From NCBI GenBank assembly GCA_015501585.1, contig JADNRY010000227.1, positions 1 through 64,000 of the forward strand: 64,000 nt of DNA, written 5' to 3'. The position numbers and the translations under genes are program-made. The notes under the pieces are model-generated. The model was not told the origin of the DNA, ran no database searches, and saw only the letters and a program-made list of their open reading frames with translations. Shown here piece by piece: positions 45,755-56,690 of this stretch; within the stretch, counting starts at the first letter, position 1, and every line of letters starts with the position of its first letter. This DNA comes from Rhodocollybia butyracea. Its lineage: Eukaryota; Basidiomycota; Agaricomycetes; Agaricales; Omphalotaceae.

Positions 45755-46899
45755 CTCTCCCCCACTAGACCAAACCATGGTCTACCAACCAGACAAGGCT
45801 GTGAAATTTTTCTAAATTTTCTAAGTCATCCAACATCAACATCAACGCAATGGAGAGATGAGAAAAGGAAATAAGTTAAAAGCGAGTCCAAATCCATGCT
45901 GAAGATCACATCCTGTCATAGACAATGTCACCACTTACTGGGCGGAATACGGAGGTAAAGGTGGTGTGGACAAAGGTGTCACAGAATAGTAATCCAGCAA
46001 CACTCGTATGCCACATAGGACAAAGGCGTCTCCAGATACTCCTTCTGAAACACATGTATGCCTCAAGCCAAGGTGTTTCACTGTGGAACACACATAGGCC
46101 CCAGAGCTAAACTTTGTAGTTCCAAGCTGGGCGCAGTGAACACTGGGCCATAAGAAGATGTGGTGTCACTGGTGGGATTAGGAGGACTACCATGATGAGA
46201 ATGGTAGCAGAGAAGGGAGAATGAAACATAATAAAGAAGGACCAGAAGGCTGACTGTACAGGTGCAGCAAGCAAGATGACAGGAGGCTGAGGGACATAGG
46301 GCTGAAAAGGAAGTCATAGAGGACATAGACTATGCCAATAGGATATCCAGAATGGAGAGACAGAGGAGAAGCATAGTTGGGAGTCAGTTATCAGTGATGG
46401 TAATAAATGTCAGAGACCATATCGTTGAAACGAAAACGTCGTAACAACAAATGGGAGACGGCGTTCGAAAGCGATGAGGCGGGGCTTTCAAACGAGTCCT
46501 GGGTCAAACGAAATGACCGCGCGGTTCCCGAGATATGGGTGACACATCATAAGATGAAGGCAAAAATGTCGAGGGGAATACCTCCGGATCGCGGAGACGG
46601 AATAGGACGGTTGATAGCGCGATAGAGAGCGGCGAACGAGGGCTTTTTAGCGTACTAAACATCATGGACCCGAACCAAGAACTCCCCCAATGACAGACTA
46701 CCTGTCTGACCCAACACCTAGCTCCTGCTTCCCCAACACTCCTGTAACAGCAAAGGTCCAAGGAAAAGGCCAGATGCCACCTGTTGATGTGTGCTATGCT
46801 CAACAGGCAAGCTTTGAGGCTTTTGGAATGTGCAAAAAAGATTACATAATAAGCGCTATTGATAATAACCAAAGCGGCGCCAATTCCGTAGCCGTTACA
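45510..46899 (-). mobile_element. Deleted LTR retrotransposon, element 4
   Basis: The complete LTR is 45510-45754 (245 bp, TGTAAAGCCC...GTAGCCGTTACA). Its last 60 bp recur at about 46838-46899. The flanks carry the duplication GTTCA at 45505-45509 and 46900-46904. On the minus strand the purine tract AGTGGGGGAGAG (complement of 45755-45766) is next to the complete LTR. So this is one insertion whose 5' LTR lost all but its first 60 bp, together with most of the interior. The 5' terminus TGTAACGGC and the purine tract relate it to elements 1 and 2. Confidence 0.85.
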
Positions 46900-46904
46900 G
46901 TTCA

Positions 46905-47653
46905 GCCTTACTTTGCTCCCCCGGATTCGATCTTTTAACGCTAATACAATCATCTATCAATGAGGCCCCTCAATCTACCATCCACCAGGATCTGGAACAT
47001 CCCCATCTTCTTTTCTTACAATGCCCAGTCCCCAGTCCCAGTCCCAACGTAACTGCTTGTTATTGCCAGATGATTGTGGACAAATCTACAGCTGTATCTC
47101 GACGCTTAGTTTTGTACTCCGCCGTAGATGAATTACTTACATAGTTGAATTAAGTAGAGTTATCGGATCACTCTGTAAGTAACTGAAAAAATTGTATTGA
47201 TGTACAAAAAAGCATTTGACGATCAAGCGGGTAGCAAAGTGGGAATGGGTTCAAAACAGTCAGCGCATACTTTAACGCCAACCTTCGGATTTAAAGGATT
47301 AGCTCAGTAACAACATCGACAATATAAGACGGTTTACCATTTACGCTGATGGAATACCGAGACAGACTTCGCGATGAAAAGAGCCTTCTACTTCTTGTCT
47401 ACAGTCAGCGCATACTTCTACTTCTAGAAACAACGTATTAGCAAGGAGCTTTAGGAAGTTCAATAAAACAACTTGCCATCCAAGTCGATGGGATCATCAG
47501 CGGTGTTACCTGGGGGGCCACATTGGAGGCGGCCGTATGCATAAAGGAAGCCAATGAATGTACCCGTTGCAAGGAACGATGTTGGCCCATGATCATTATC
47601 ACTTGGTTATCTGGGCCAATTCCAGCGCCGGGGATATCCTGAATCAAGCGAAA
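46905..47653. other. Spacer with possible exon of the next gene
   Basis: Minus-strand text at 47460-47600 reads 'GPTSFLATGTFIGFLYAYG' in one frame, which could be the last exon of the hypothetical gene at 48009-48700. Otherwise nothing is recognised. Confidence 0.35.
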
Positions 47654-47914
47654 TACTGTATAATTACGACCAGATGATCGCAGGGGGTTTATGCGTTACG
47701 CATTGATTTTGGCGAACATGATGATCGCGCCCCAAAACTATGCGTTACGCATTGCCTTTTGAATTGGCGGGCCGCAGGCCCGCCCAAAAATTTTTATGTT
47801 TCCACTGTTACACGATGATCAAACCCCTCTGTTACGCGTTACGATTGCCAAATTGGCAAAGATTGTCGGGTTGCGTTACGCATTACGCGATCATCTGGTC
47901 ATAATTATACAGTA
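47654..47914. mobile_element. TA-flanked MITE with TGCGTTACGCA motifs
   Basis: The terminal 28 bp (TACTGTATAATTACGACCAG onward) recur inverted at 47887-47914 with one mismatch. The outer TA on each side may be the target duplication (Tc1/mariner type). The 261-bp body has no ORF, repeats GCGTTACGCATT-like words four times and has a central palindrome GGCGGGCC-gca-GGCCCGCC. Confidence 0.85.
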
Positions 47915-48008
47915 GCTCTTTAATTTGATCAGTAACAAATCCAACCGTCTCAGTATCTGAAAACTTACCCGCTTTAGTAAGGGAATATTTGGTCCCTAAG
48001 TTGCTGAA

Positions 48009-48700
48009 TTAAAATGGCGAGGTCGATGGCGGTAAAGTGCGTGAATATCCCCGCAGAGGTCTCTGTAAGTAGGCCTCCGTAAGATACCGCAAGAAGATGA
48101 CAGAGAACTTACTGGATTCGTCGTAAAGAATTACTCCCTTAAAACCTACCGTTGCATCCTTCAAGCCGGTGAAGAATGAGACGATATCTACACGAAAGTA
48201 AGCAACAGAAACTAAGTATAGAACATTCACTTACCGTCATCACTCGCATCAGGTAGCAAAGGGTCATTGATTTCACAGGGTGGCCTTGTGAAGTACGCCC
48301 CGCTCGGAACGTCTGATTGAAGATCGTTGGGAGGACTTGGAGCTGGCGGAGGTGGAGTATTTGCCAAAGTCAGGGATCGTTTGCGCCGTTTGGTAGGGCT
48401 TGATTCCGTTGCTGAATTGACAGAGTGATGTTTATGCAATGCGGGCAGAGATGGGTAGGGATTACAGCACTTATCCTGGTCATCAAGGTGCTTGGAAAGC
48501 AAAGGAGCGTAGAGGTCGTCGAGTTTCACTAGAAAGACTGTTAAAAACATTTTAGAGAGAAAAGCAATAAGACTTACAATAAAGGGCGCATCTGTGGTTG
48601 AATTGCATGTGTTACAGCGAAGGAAGCAGACCGAGCAATGCTTGTTTTCACTGGTTGCATCAACCTGCTAGGCATTGACGCGTAACTTATGTCTGCAAAA
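48009..48700 (-). CDS. Hypothetical spliced gene
   Basis: Blocks on the minus strand are joined by plausible GT..AG introns. The first reads 'NKHCSVCFLRCNTCNSTTD', a Cys-rich knot. Next comes 'KLDDLYAPLLSKHLDDQDKC' with a basic 'SPTKRRKRSLTLAN' and a Pro-rich linker, 'PPCEINDPLLPDASDDG', then 'DIVSFFTGLKDATVGFKGVI' and 'AGIFTHFTAIDLAILIQQLR'. I do not recognise it. Upstream text at 49045-48839 ('MTRADGFISAFDENGKAINF') may belong to it. The MITE at 47654 lies downstream. Confidence 0.4.
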
Positions 48701-49089
48701 AAATATTTAATTCACCCGATTTTTGCATTTCGACAACTTGTTCGGGAGTTGCGGCAGGCCAGCGGTAGATCTTGGACTAGAACAACCAAATAACACGTCA
48801 AAAGACTGATAAATGACGGGGAAGGTAGAGGATACTTACTAGGGGAAGTTGATGGCCTTGCCGTTCTCATCAAAAGCACTGATAAAGCCATCAGCGCGAG
48901 TCATGGATCCTGAAAGCGACGATAAGTAAAAGCAGAAATGAGAGAGAAAGAGAAAGGAAAGAATGGGCAAAATAGTGCCCCAAATGACGGTCATAAAAAG
49001 CTGTCTAGGCATTTCTTTCGCCGGTATCAGGCCCTTAGGTTGCAATAAGTTTCATGATGGCTGATAGGGTTATATTTTGTGATATCCTA

Positions 49090-50167
49090 CACTGCGGGGG
49101 TTACCCGATAATCAGACCCAGAAAGTGCTGAGAAAATGCTAGGAATAGGTGACAATATCCTCGGCTATTCTTGAATGGAAATTTCTGTATAAGTATGAAT
49201 GCATTCTGTAATTATTATTATGAGCATATTCAAGGACATCTGCAAAACCTGGGACGAGCTTTGGCTGCTCTGGAGCACTCTGGAGCGCTCCAAAGCTGTC
49301 AAAGCTGTCAAAGCAACCCAGAGCACTTCAGAGTGCTCTACAGCGAGTACCCTTGCTCTGAGATGCTTTGGACTGAATAGCAACTGAATACAACTGCTTT
49401 GATCAAAACCCAGGTTTTTGCAGATGGATTTTTCTAACTAGTTCTTGTACAACCTTGAAGTTATTATTCTGAATAGCTCTATGTGTAAAACTTTGAGTAT
49501 CCTACAGCAGAATGTCCTGTGAAATTTCTTCATAAAATGACATAGATTATAGCAAGAGTAGTTAGATTAATCTTCACATAAGTCTAGATTACCACTGCCA
49601 TCTCTACCTAGAGATTAGCCGGAGGTTACAGTGAGATTATGAAAGATATTCACATAGTAATATGGACCAGAAAACTAAAGATTTTCTTGAAATAATCTGC
49701 GCGTGGAAAGCATGAGGTTTTTTGAAATAAACTGGCTCGGATTATATGTACCAGATGTCTAGACATCTCGGCGTCAATGATGTCTGGACATCAGGATGTC
49801 TTAGAATCAAAACATCTTGGATGTATGTGTGACATCTGCTATATGGCATAGAGATCACAGTTTACGGGTGTGAGGAGAATCAATGTCACATATCCTGATG
49901 TCTAAGATCGTCCGAACATCATCAACACCAAGATGTCTGGACATCCGGATACTCAAAGTTTTACACATAGAGCTGTTCAGAATAATAACTTCAAGGTTGT
50001 ACAAGAACTAGTTAGAAAAATCCTTGAATATGCTTATAATAATAATCACAGAATGCATTCATACTTATACAGAAATTTCCATTCAAGAATAGCCGAGGAT
50101 ATTGTCACCTATTCCTAGCATTTTCTCAACACTTTCTGGGTCTGATTATCGGGTAACCCCCGCAGTG
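49090..50167. mobile_element. Non-autonomous CACTA-type element with nested MITE
   Basis: The termini are CACTGCGGGGGTTACCCG and its complement, and the 3-bp target duplication CTA is at 49087-49089 and 50168-50170, both classic for CACTA/EnSpm elements. The TIRs are long: 49090-49236 plus 49429-49503 pair with about 49950-50167 with few mismatches. A 190-bp MITE interrupts the left arm. The middle (49755-49945) is rich in GATGTC/GACATC words, including the perfect palindrome GATGTCTAGACATC. No ORF is present. Confidence 0.88.
49237..49426. mobile_element. 190-bp MITE nested in the CACTA-type left arm
   Basis: Its ends are CATCTGCAAAACCTGGG and CCCAGGTTTTTGCAGATG. The uninterrupted right arm of the host element is the empty site (caaGGAttttt), so the insertion is exact and duplicated GA (49235-49236 and 49427-49428), or GGA in another register. 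Confidence 0.88.
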
Positions 50168-50170
50168 CTA

Positions 50171-51564
50171 GAAGCTTCCTGTCTATCAAAGGCTTTGCGG
50201 TGAAAGAGGGGAGAGCGCACAAACCTGATTGAGCGATTCACGCGACGCGACGACTTTCCGCCCGGAACGGAATCGGAAAGAAATAAGCGCCAAAAAGATA
50301 ATGCGTAGCTCTTATGCGATCCCCGACTCTGACCGAAGGGAAGGGAGGGTCTTGTAGGTGCCAATTGAGTGTTGGATTCTTCAAAAACCGCCAGATCGGG
50401 TAGTTCTTTCCCACCTGATCTTCAGCCGCCGTGCCAGTTGTTTCATGTCGAGCCGCTATGCCGGCTAGTCTGTTTTTCGATGATCTCCATCATAACCATG
50501 AATGTTTTGGATAACTGCCGGGAGGCTCATGCCCAATTAGGCTATGCGGGCGCACATGACCTACCGGCATCACCAAGGCATGGCAATTCTTCTCGTTCCT
50601 CGTACTTCCCCTCTTTTGAGCTTGCTTTCACAATTTATAATTCACTCTTCTGAACAATCTTGAAACAAACCGCTCGGCATATGTAATTGAAAGGAATATC
50701 CCTTTCTGGGATATATCCGGAACGAGCTCTCCATTTGTGATAAACCCAACCAATACTAATAGGTTTTCAAGTTGAGCCGTACCGAGTAAGCGCTTGCGCG
50801 CTTACTCTACTTCCGTCGTTCCGACCAAGTTCCGACTCTCCCGAGTATTCCTGCTATTTCTAGGGAATCAATGCCATTTCTTAAACAATCAGTGTATGTA
50901 CATCAACTCTCTAATGAGCAGCATTGCACTCCATTATCCTGTCAACTTCTACATGTTTAAGTAAATGATTATACTTAGCCTTAGAGTGATTCATAACTCT
51001 CTACTACTGTATGATTACAACTGTTTCTCGGCTTAGCAGTATCTTATCCCACTTATTGTGGCAGGTAGTTGCCCGGTTGTACCAGTGCCTTCAGACAAAT
51101 TATCCTCTATTGGAAGTACTTTAATTACCTCAGCGCTAGGTGTTTGGTTGTTTTGCAGTCTTACATATATGCATTTGATTACCTAGGACATGACACTAGC
51201 TAGATCAACCACCAAGTTTAAAAGGACGCAACAGTTGCGCAACAGCAAGCAATGAGTACAACAATAAGTCTGGCACACAATGGGATGCAACTCATAAATG
51301 TCTCAGTGGAGTGCATCTCGAGAGCAAAACTAAGGGTGATGATACATCAAGAAGTCCGATGCACATTGGGATATAACTGATACATGAGAGTGAAGAATGC
51401 AAGCATAAAACATTTCAAGAGCAAAGGATATAAGGTCAGTTTTCATCATTTAATGTACTTTGTGATCAAAATACATTGATTCTACTGACCTGATGTACTT
51501 TGAGCAAGTATTTCTACTGCATGTATGTACATGTCTCTCTGTGTTCTTCTTCTTCTGTACTTGG
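50171..51564. other. Gene-poor stretch
   Basis: No supported gene. A palindrome GAGTAAGCGC-ttgc-GCGCTTACTC-like structure lies near 50785-50810. The segment 51345-51417 recurs at 53087-53163. Confidence 0.4.
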
Positions 51565-51731
51565 TGTTGTGATAGGCTCCTGAGGGTAAAAAGGCGGCAA
51601 CGAGTATATTCCGTTTGTCCTCTCCGTGACGGTCAGAAGAGAGAGACAAACGGATGCAGAAGCATCCGCTGACTACAGTTTTGTACCTACGTAAGATTAC
51701 GAGCTTGGAATGACAAATCCCAAATCCAACA
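51565..51731 (-). repeat. 3' LTR of the 845-bp element
   Basis: TGTTGTGATAGG...AAATCCAACA, 167 bp. It contains the inverted pair CGTTTGTC...GACAAACG. Confidence 0.94.
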
Positions 51732-52242
51732 TGCCCCCACAAGCGAAGTAATCTGTAATAACCATAACACAGCAAGCCTTCAAAAAAGTGAATCATGACA
51801 TTCTCGTAGTCAGTGACTCAAAACAGTCTCAATAAGTTGTAGGCGTCCTCATAATCGGTCCTCGGCAACTTGATCAGTTCCGGGCATCCTCATACTTGAC
51901 CCTCGGCAACTCAAATCAATCCTCGGTTGAGTGGTAGACATTCTTGTAGTCGACAACTCAAATCAAGGTAAATCCAGGAGTAGTAGGCGTTCTCGTAGCC
52001 AACAACTCGAATAGGGGTGTCCAATCATCAATGGACCTCGAAGGTATTTATAATGGTCTCCACAGACCAACGATGGTATCACAAGAATGTCGGCATCCAG
52101 AAAATACGGCTGGACAGTATTTGAGTGACAAGAAAGCGACGAGCATGATAGGAGCCTCATCAAGCAGAATAGGGGCTTCATCAAGCGCCCTTCGGCAGTG
52201 GTGTATTGTATACTAGCCCACCAGACAGCTAGGATCCGTTTG

Positions 52243-52409
52243 TGTTGTGATAGGCTCCTGAGGGTAAAAAGGCGGCAACGAGTATATTCCGGTTGTCCTC
52301 TCCGTGACGGTCAGAAGAGAGAGACAAACGGATGCAGAAGCATCCGCTGACTACAGTTTTGTACCTACGTAAGATTACGAGCTTGGAATGACAAATCCCA
52401 AATCCAACA
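52243..52409 (-). repeat. 5' LTR of the 845-bp element
   Basis: 167 bp, one difference from 51565-51731. Confidence 0.94.
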
Positions 52410-52414
52410 CTTGG

Positions 52415-53086
52415 GGCTTGACTTGGGGCAAACTTGGGGTCACATCTTGTTCCTTTATCCTACATTATTTGCTGTTGCTCTAGTCCTTACTAGCTCTTAT
52501 TTCTTATACTGATTATGTATAACTGATCATTAACTTTCACTAGCACTGGATTGACTTCATTTGAGTGCAGATAAATGATAAGATCCGACGGATGACAAAG
52601 TCATGTGCGAAAACATGAGCGCCAAAGTCGCGTCGCGTCGCATACCAGGAAGCGAGCAAATATCACTGAAGCCTCTGTCCTTGATTCTTGCAAAGAGATG
52701 ATGGCTGCTGAATACTTCATCCATTGTCTCATCTAGCCGTCACTGAGATTGATTTGGCTGAAGCCTTGAAGACCCTCAAAGAGAAAGCCACTGCTTTTAA
52801 TGCCCTCCCTTTATGTTTGGGCAGAGCTCAGATGGCCGATCAGGTCAAGGCCAATGTTAATCTCCCAAGCGCTAGCCATAGAAATACAAGCCTGTGAACT
52901 CACTGACGAGGTTGAAGAGACCTTTCCAGCTGTGTGGAAAGCTATTGGGGAGGCTTGCAATGCCGCCGAGACATAAATTGTAACAATAGTATTGGAAATG
53001 AGCACATACGAACTGCCCACGGCTTGCGAGTTGGGGAACACTGTAAACATTTGTAGCATAAGCGGTGGTGGTACTGCAAGAAGTCC
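52415..53086. other. Relic coding text
   Basis: Plus-strand fragments such as 'TEIDLAEALKTLKEKATAFN' and 'ACELTDEVEETFPAVWKAIG' (about 52740-52975) look like an eroded helical protein, perhaps a gag. Frames are broken and no family is recognised. Confidence 0.3.
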
Positions 53087-53163
53087 GACTCTGTGCAATG
53101 GGATGCAACTGATACATGAGAGTGAAGAATGCGAGCAATGAGCATAAAACATTTCAAGAGCAA
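53087..53163 (+). repeat. Direct repeat of 51345-51417
   Basis: Shares 'aactgatacatgagagtgaa' and 'cataaaacatttcaagagca' with the earlier segment. Nature unknown. Confidence 0.7.
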
Positions 53164-53164
53164 A

Positions 53165-53757
53165 CAAGCCCAATACTACTAAGTTGGGGCAGCATGAGCA
53201 GCATCGGCAGCGGCTGCTACATGCTGTATCTGCCAGGATTTGGAGCGACACGAGCGATCAACATAAGAGGAGCGCTTGAGCCATTCCGAGTGACGGGTGT
53301 TTCTTCAACGACGGCGCTATCTTGCTGCCGGAGAACAAATCGCGCGAGCATGTGACAATCATGTGCTCCGGCGCTTAATCGTTCCGTTGGATCATTATCT
53401 ATCTCTGCCTGTCAGTATCCAATTATGGCATCTAATAGCATCTAATGCACACCTAGTCAGAGTCAAAAGACTAGTACATGCTTTTGAATGTCTACAATGC
53501 CAACAAAGTACACAAACAAAGTACATTTTTTGATCTAAAGTAGGATGTACCCGAACACCGAAGTATGATCAATAGGCCTCTTTAAATGATGAAAACCGAC
53601 GTCATAAAAGGAGTCCAATACTAAGCTGGGGCAGTAGCATGATTGGGAGCAGTGTTGGAGGTGGCTTGCTACATGCTGTATCTGCTGAAATTTCTGTGCG
53701 GCACAATTTATTGACGTGGTTGAGGCAAGGTTGAGGGAGGAGCGCTTGAGCCATTCT
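53165..53757 (+). repeat. Duplicated segment (53165-53290 and 53615-53757)
   Basis: Both copies contain 'CTACATGCTGTATCTGC' and end with 'GGAGCGCTTGAGCCATTC', with divergence between. About 330 bp of unrelated sequence separates them. Confidence 0.65.
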
Positions 53758-53758
53758 G

Positions 53759-54440
53759 TGTGTTGTATTTGCGCCGATCGGATATGATACAACTCCGACT
53801 GTACTTATTAATCATTACTTATCCGGTTACTGATACTTTGTATGTACCGGACCACCTTAGTAATATTTACTACAGTACACAGTATATAAGGCCTTCTCTG
53901 AGGCCAGTATCTATAGTGCTCAATCTAGTCTCTTCTGTCTCTCAAGCCTCATGGCTTATTCAGTCCCTGCGCGAGGCCCGAGTATTTACAACACTGTGTT
54001 CCTTCAACAACGGCACTATACTCCCTCTATCAGAGGATGTTCTTTTGGTGAGTTCTTCCCCAGATTTGTCCAGACAATTCTCTGGGTGTTCTCCAGGAGT
54101 CTCCAGGTTTATTGTCACCAGCCTGGACCCATCCTCTGGGCCTCTCACTTGGACATTTGAAGTTGTAGCATATTTATCCACAGGTGGAGTGATAAACTGA
54201 CTTCTCTCTATCCTAACTCTGCCAGGTATGTTCTCATATCATGCATATCATCCGTTTGACAATATTCCTTACAGTTTCTTGATTATTGCTATGCCAGTAA
54301 TTATTGTAGCAGCTCTTTTTGTGTCTGGGAGTCCCACACATAGTTTTTCAACCATTTCCTGCTTCCTATTCCTATTTTCTATCTACTCCTGTACTCTTGT
54401 TTCTTTGCACCTTGCTCAATAAATCCCAGCGTCACCTCCT
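53759..54440 (+). repeat. LTR-like repeat with TATA box and poly(A) signal
   Basis: Starts TGTTGTATT, has TATATAAGG near 53884 and AATAAA near 54418, as an LTR would. Its first 150 bp recur inverted at about 55040-55560, and a relative with 'AGTATATAAGGCC' lies at about 54925. No second complete copy or target duplication was found, so LTR status is inferred. Confidence 0.45.
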
Positions 54441-55039
54441 CAACGCGGCTGCTTTTTCAACTAATCACACAGTGATTTTTCTTGAATAGTGCCCACAGCT
54501 GGTTAGCAATCCATACCAGGGGCCAAGTTTCTCTTTGTAATTGTGAGAAGTACTGGAATTTGTTCACTCCCTGTGCATGCGACGCAAACGTGACTTTATC
54601 ATCTGTTGGATCATATCATTTATCTGCACTCAAACATTGCTCAAACAAAGTCAATCAAGCGCTAGTGAAAGTTAATGATCAGTTAAGCATAGTCAGTAGC
54701 AGAAATAAGAGTAAGCATGTTGTAAATACTCGGCGCAGGGAACTGAATAAGCCGTGAGGCTTGAGAGATAGAAGATAACTGGATAACTATAGATACTGTT
54801 GTAGTTGCCGATCCGACGATGACATCATGTCAATCCGGTACTAATTCTCTTCCGACATTGCTTACTGATGTACTTACTAATACTTACCAAGGTAGTAGAA
54901 CCTCGTAGATTACTCTAGAATAGCTATGCTGTAGTATATAAGGCCTACCTCCAAGGCCAAGTAGTATAACAGTTATCTTCTCTTATCCCTCATTGCCTGA
55001 GCCTCACAGCTCTGAGTCCCCACTGCGCCGGATACCTAC
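54441..55039. other. Repeat debris
   Basis: Contains an eroded coding-like stretch (54482-54757), unrecognised, and another promoter-like segment with TATATAAGG near 54930. Confidence 0.35.
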
Positions 55040-55560
55040 GACAGATACTGGCCTCAGAGAAGGCCTTATATACTGTGTACTGTAATAAATACTACTAAGG
55101 TGGTCCATCAGGAAAAGCCATTTTTGCCTAGGTGACCCCAGAGTGGCCTAAAGCAAACTAGGTGACCTATGAATCCTATGGCATCCTAGGAATTTGGGCT
55201 CGTCCCTTGCCAGTCAAGGCTCTTGAGGATTCCCTAGGGTATCCTAGGCAAACCCAGGGCAAGCCTAGGTTTGCCCAGGTTTGCCCAGGTGTTCCCCAGG
55301 TGTCACCTGGGCAAGCCTGGGCAAACCTAGGCTTGCCTAGGGAATCCTCAAGAGCCTTGACTGGCAAGGGACGAGCCCAAATTCCTAGGATGCCATAGGA
55401 TTCATAGGTCACCTAGTTTGCTTTAGGCCACTCTAGGGTCACCTAGGCAAAAACGGCTTTTCCTGATGTCTGGTACATACAAAGTATCAGTAACTGGATA
55501 AGTTATGATTAATAAGTACAGTCGGAGTTGTATCATATCCAATTGGTGAAATACAACAAA
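55040..55560 (-). repeat. Inverted copy of 53759-53912, split by a foldback element
   Basis: Read on the minus strand it repeats 'GGATATGATACAACTCCGAC' through 'ATATAAGGCCTTCTCTGAGG'. The foldback element at 55106-55468 interrupts it, and the copy at 53759 shows the empty site. Confidence 0.85.
55106..55468. mobile_element. Foldback (long-palindrome) element, 363 bp
   Basis: Arms of about 150 bp are near-perfect complements, starting CATCAGGAAAAGCCRTTTTT, separated by a short centre rich in CCTAGG, GCCCAGG and CCCAGGT. Because of the palindrome, both strands show the same open frame, which is an artefact. Comparison with 53846-53856 gives an exact empty site and a duplicated TC (or GTC). Confidence 0.92.
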
Positions 55561-55920
55561 GCAAGTACTAGATTACTGTACCATTTCGAGCAGCTCGTAC
55601 GTCACAGGTCACACCCGTTTCCGAAAACCCCGCCATTATTTTTCTTTTGAATTTTGAGATTTTTTTGGATTTAATTTTTTGGGTATTTACATCATGTGAG
55701 TACAAACTGATCGAAATGGTACAGCAACAGGAAATACTATAAGATGAACAAAAGATGAAGGGGCAAGATGTGACCCCAAGTACATTTGTCTTGTAGTCGG
55801 GGATTGCTGCGCAGCAGCGTTAAGGATGCTTACATAAAGTTTGTGGCGACTGCAGATTTTCCGAATATTAAGCACTCGTGCATCGGTTACTTTTACTGAG
55901 ACAAATGTATAGATTTTCAA
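55561..55920. other. Spacer, nothing recognised
   Basis: AT-rich, no clear gene. A T-rich stretch lies at 55635-55685. Confidence 0.4.
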
Positions 55921-56290
55921 AATCCTTCGTTTGAAACGATCCATCCATTTGAATAATTGTAAACTACTACCGATACATTAACCTCATTACACCGGAAATT
56001 CTTGAACGTCACTTCGACAGTTCGACTGACCGTTTCTCTTTTTACAAAAAATCCGTCGTAGCAGTAAGTAATGGATCTAATCTGTCCCTCTGGCACCTGA
56101 GTTTCCACGTCAACCACAGTGTGGGTATGCTCCAGCAGAGCGCGGGTTCCAATGAGTAAGTCCTGGAATTGATGAGACTATGAACTTCTGTAATATCGGA
56201 TACTCACATGCACGCGATCCCCATTGTCAGGTATTAACGTGATTTGCTTCAATCCTGGAATGCATCCGATGACTACTGCATTGAAAGGTT
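55921..56290 (-). CDS. Hypothetical spliced gene
   Basis: Two minus-strand coding blocks fit together across a GTGAGT...TTCCAG intron (about 56165-56215): 'FNAVVIGCIPGLKQITLIPD' then 'LLIGTRALLEHTHTVVDVET' and 'RSITYCYDGFFVKRETVSRT'. The start and end are uncertain and it may extend both ways. I do not recognise a family. Confidence 0.4.
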
Positions 56291-56690
56291 CATGACTACG
56301 AATTCGTTCACAAGAGCAAGTGTAAATGATGAGTTAGTGCCAGAGTTGGCACTAAATTCCTGATGAAGCTGATGTTCTACGAAGTTTTGTTGGGCCTAAC
56401 GGTGAGTTCATCAACCTTTCAATGTAGAGGACCAAACCATGAAAGTGTCCTCAGGGCCACACGTCATGCCCAGCAAGCTACGTCGAAAAAACCCCCACAA
56501 GGGGATCGCTAGTGAATGAAAGAGTTTGTGTATTTCGTATTTCATTTCGTATTTCATTTCATTGTCGGGATAAGGCACCTGCGGTACTTCGAGGAGCTTT
56601 CTGCAAATGTACTACATGGAAAACACTAATTTCGAGTTTTAAGTATAGCATACACGAGCGCGCCGCTGAAAGCTGAAACACTTACACTTC

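Larger units (their letters stand above)
51565..52409 (-). mobile_element. Very small LTR retrotransposon, 845 bp
   Basis: 167-bp LTRs at 51565-51731 and 52243-52409 differ by one base (cCGtTTG versus cCGgTTG). The target duplication CTTGG is at 51560-51564 and 52410-52414. On the minus strand a purine-rich CTTGTGGGGGCA precedes the 3' LTR. The interior is only 511 bp, with no credible ORF, and consists largely of imperfect repeats of about 50 bp around 'TCCTCR..YTCGGCAACTC'. With near-identical LTRs it must have moved recently using proteins supplied by another element. Confidence 0.93.

Noticed and set aside
46407..46625. 72-codon ORF in element 4
   Set aside because: It lies in the deleted LTR element; no family is recognised and it is short.
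55162..55412. Nearly identical ORFs on both strands
   Set aside because: They are a by-product of the long palindrome of the foldback element and have no coding character.
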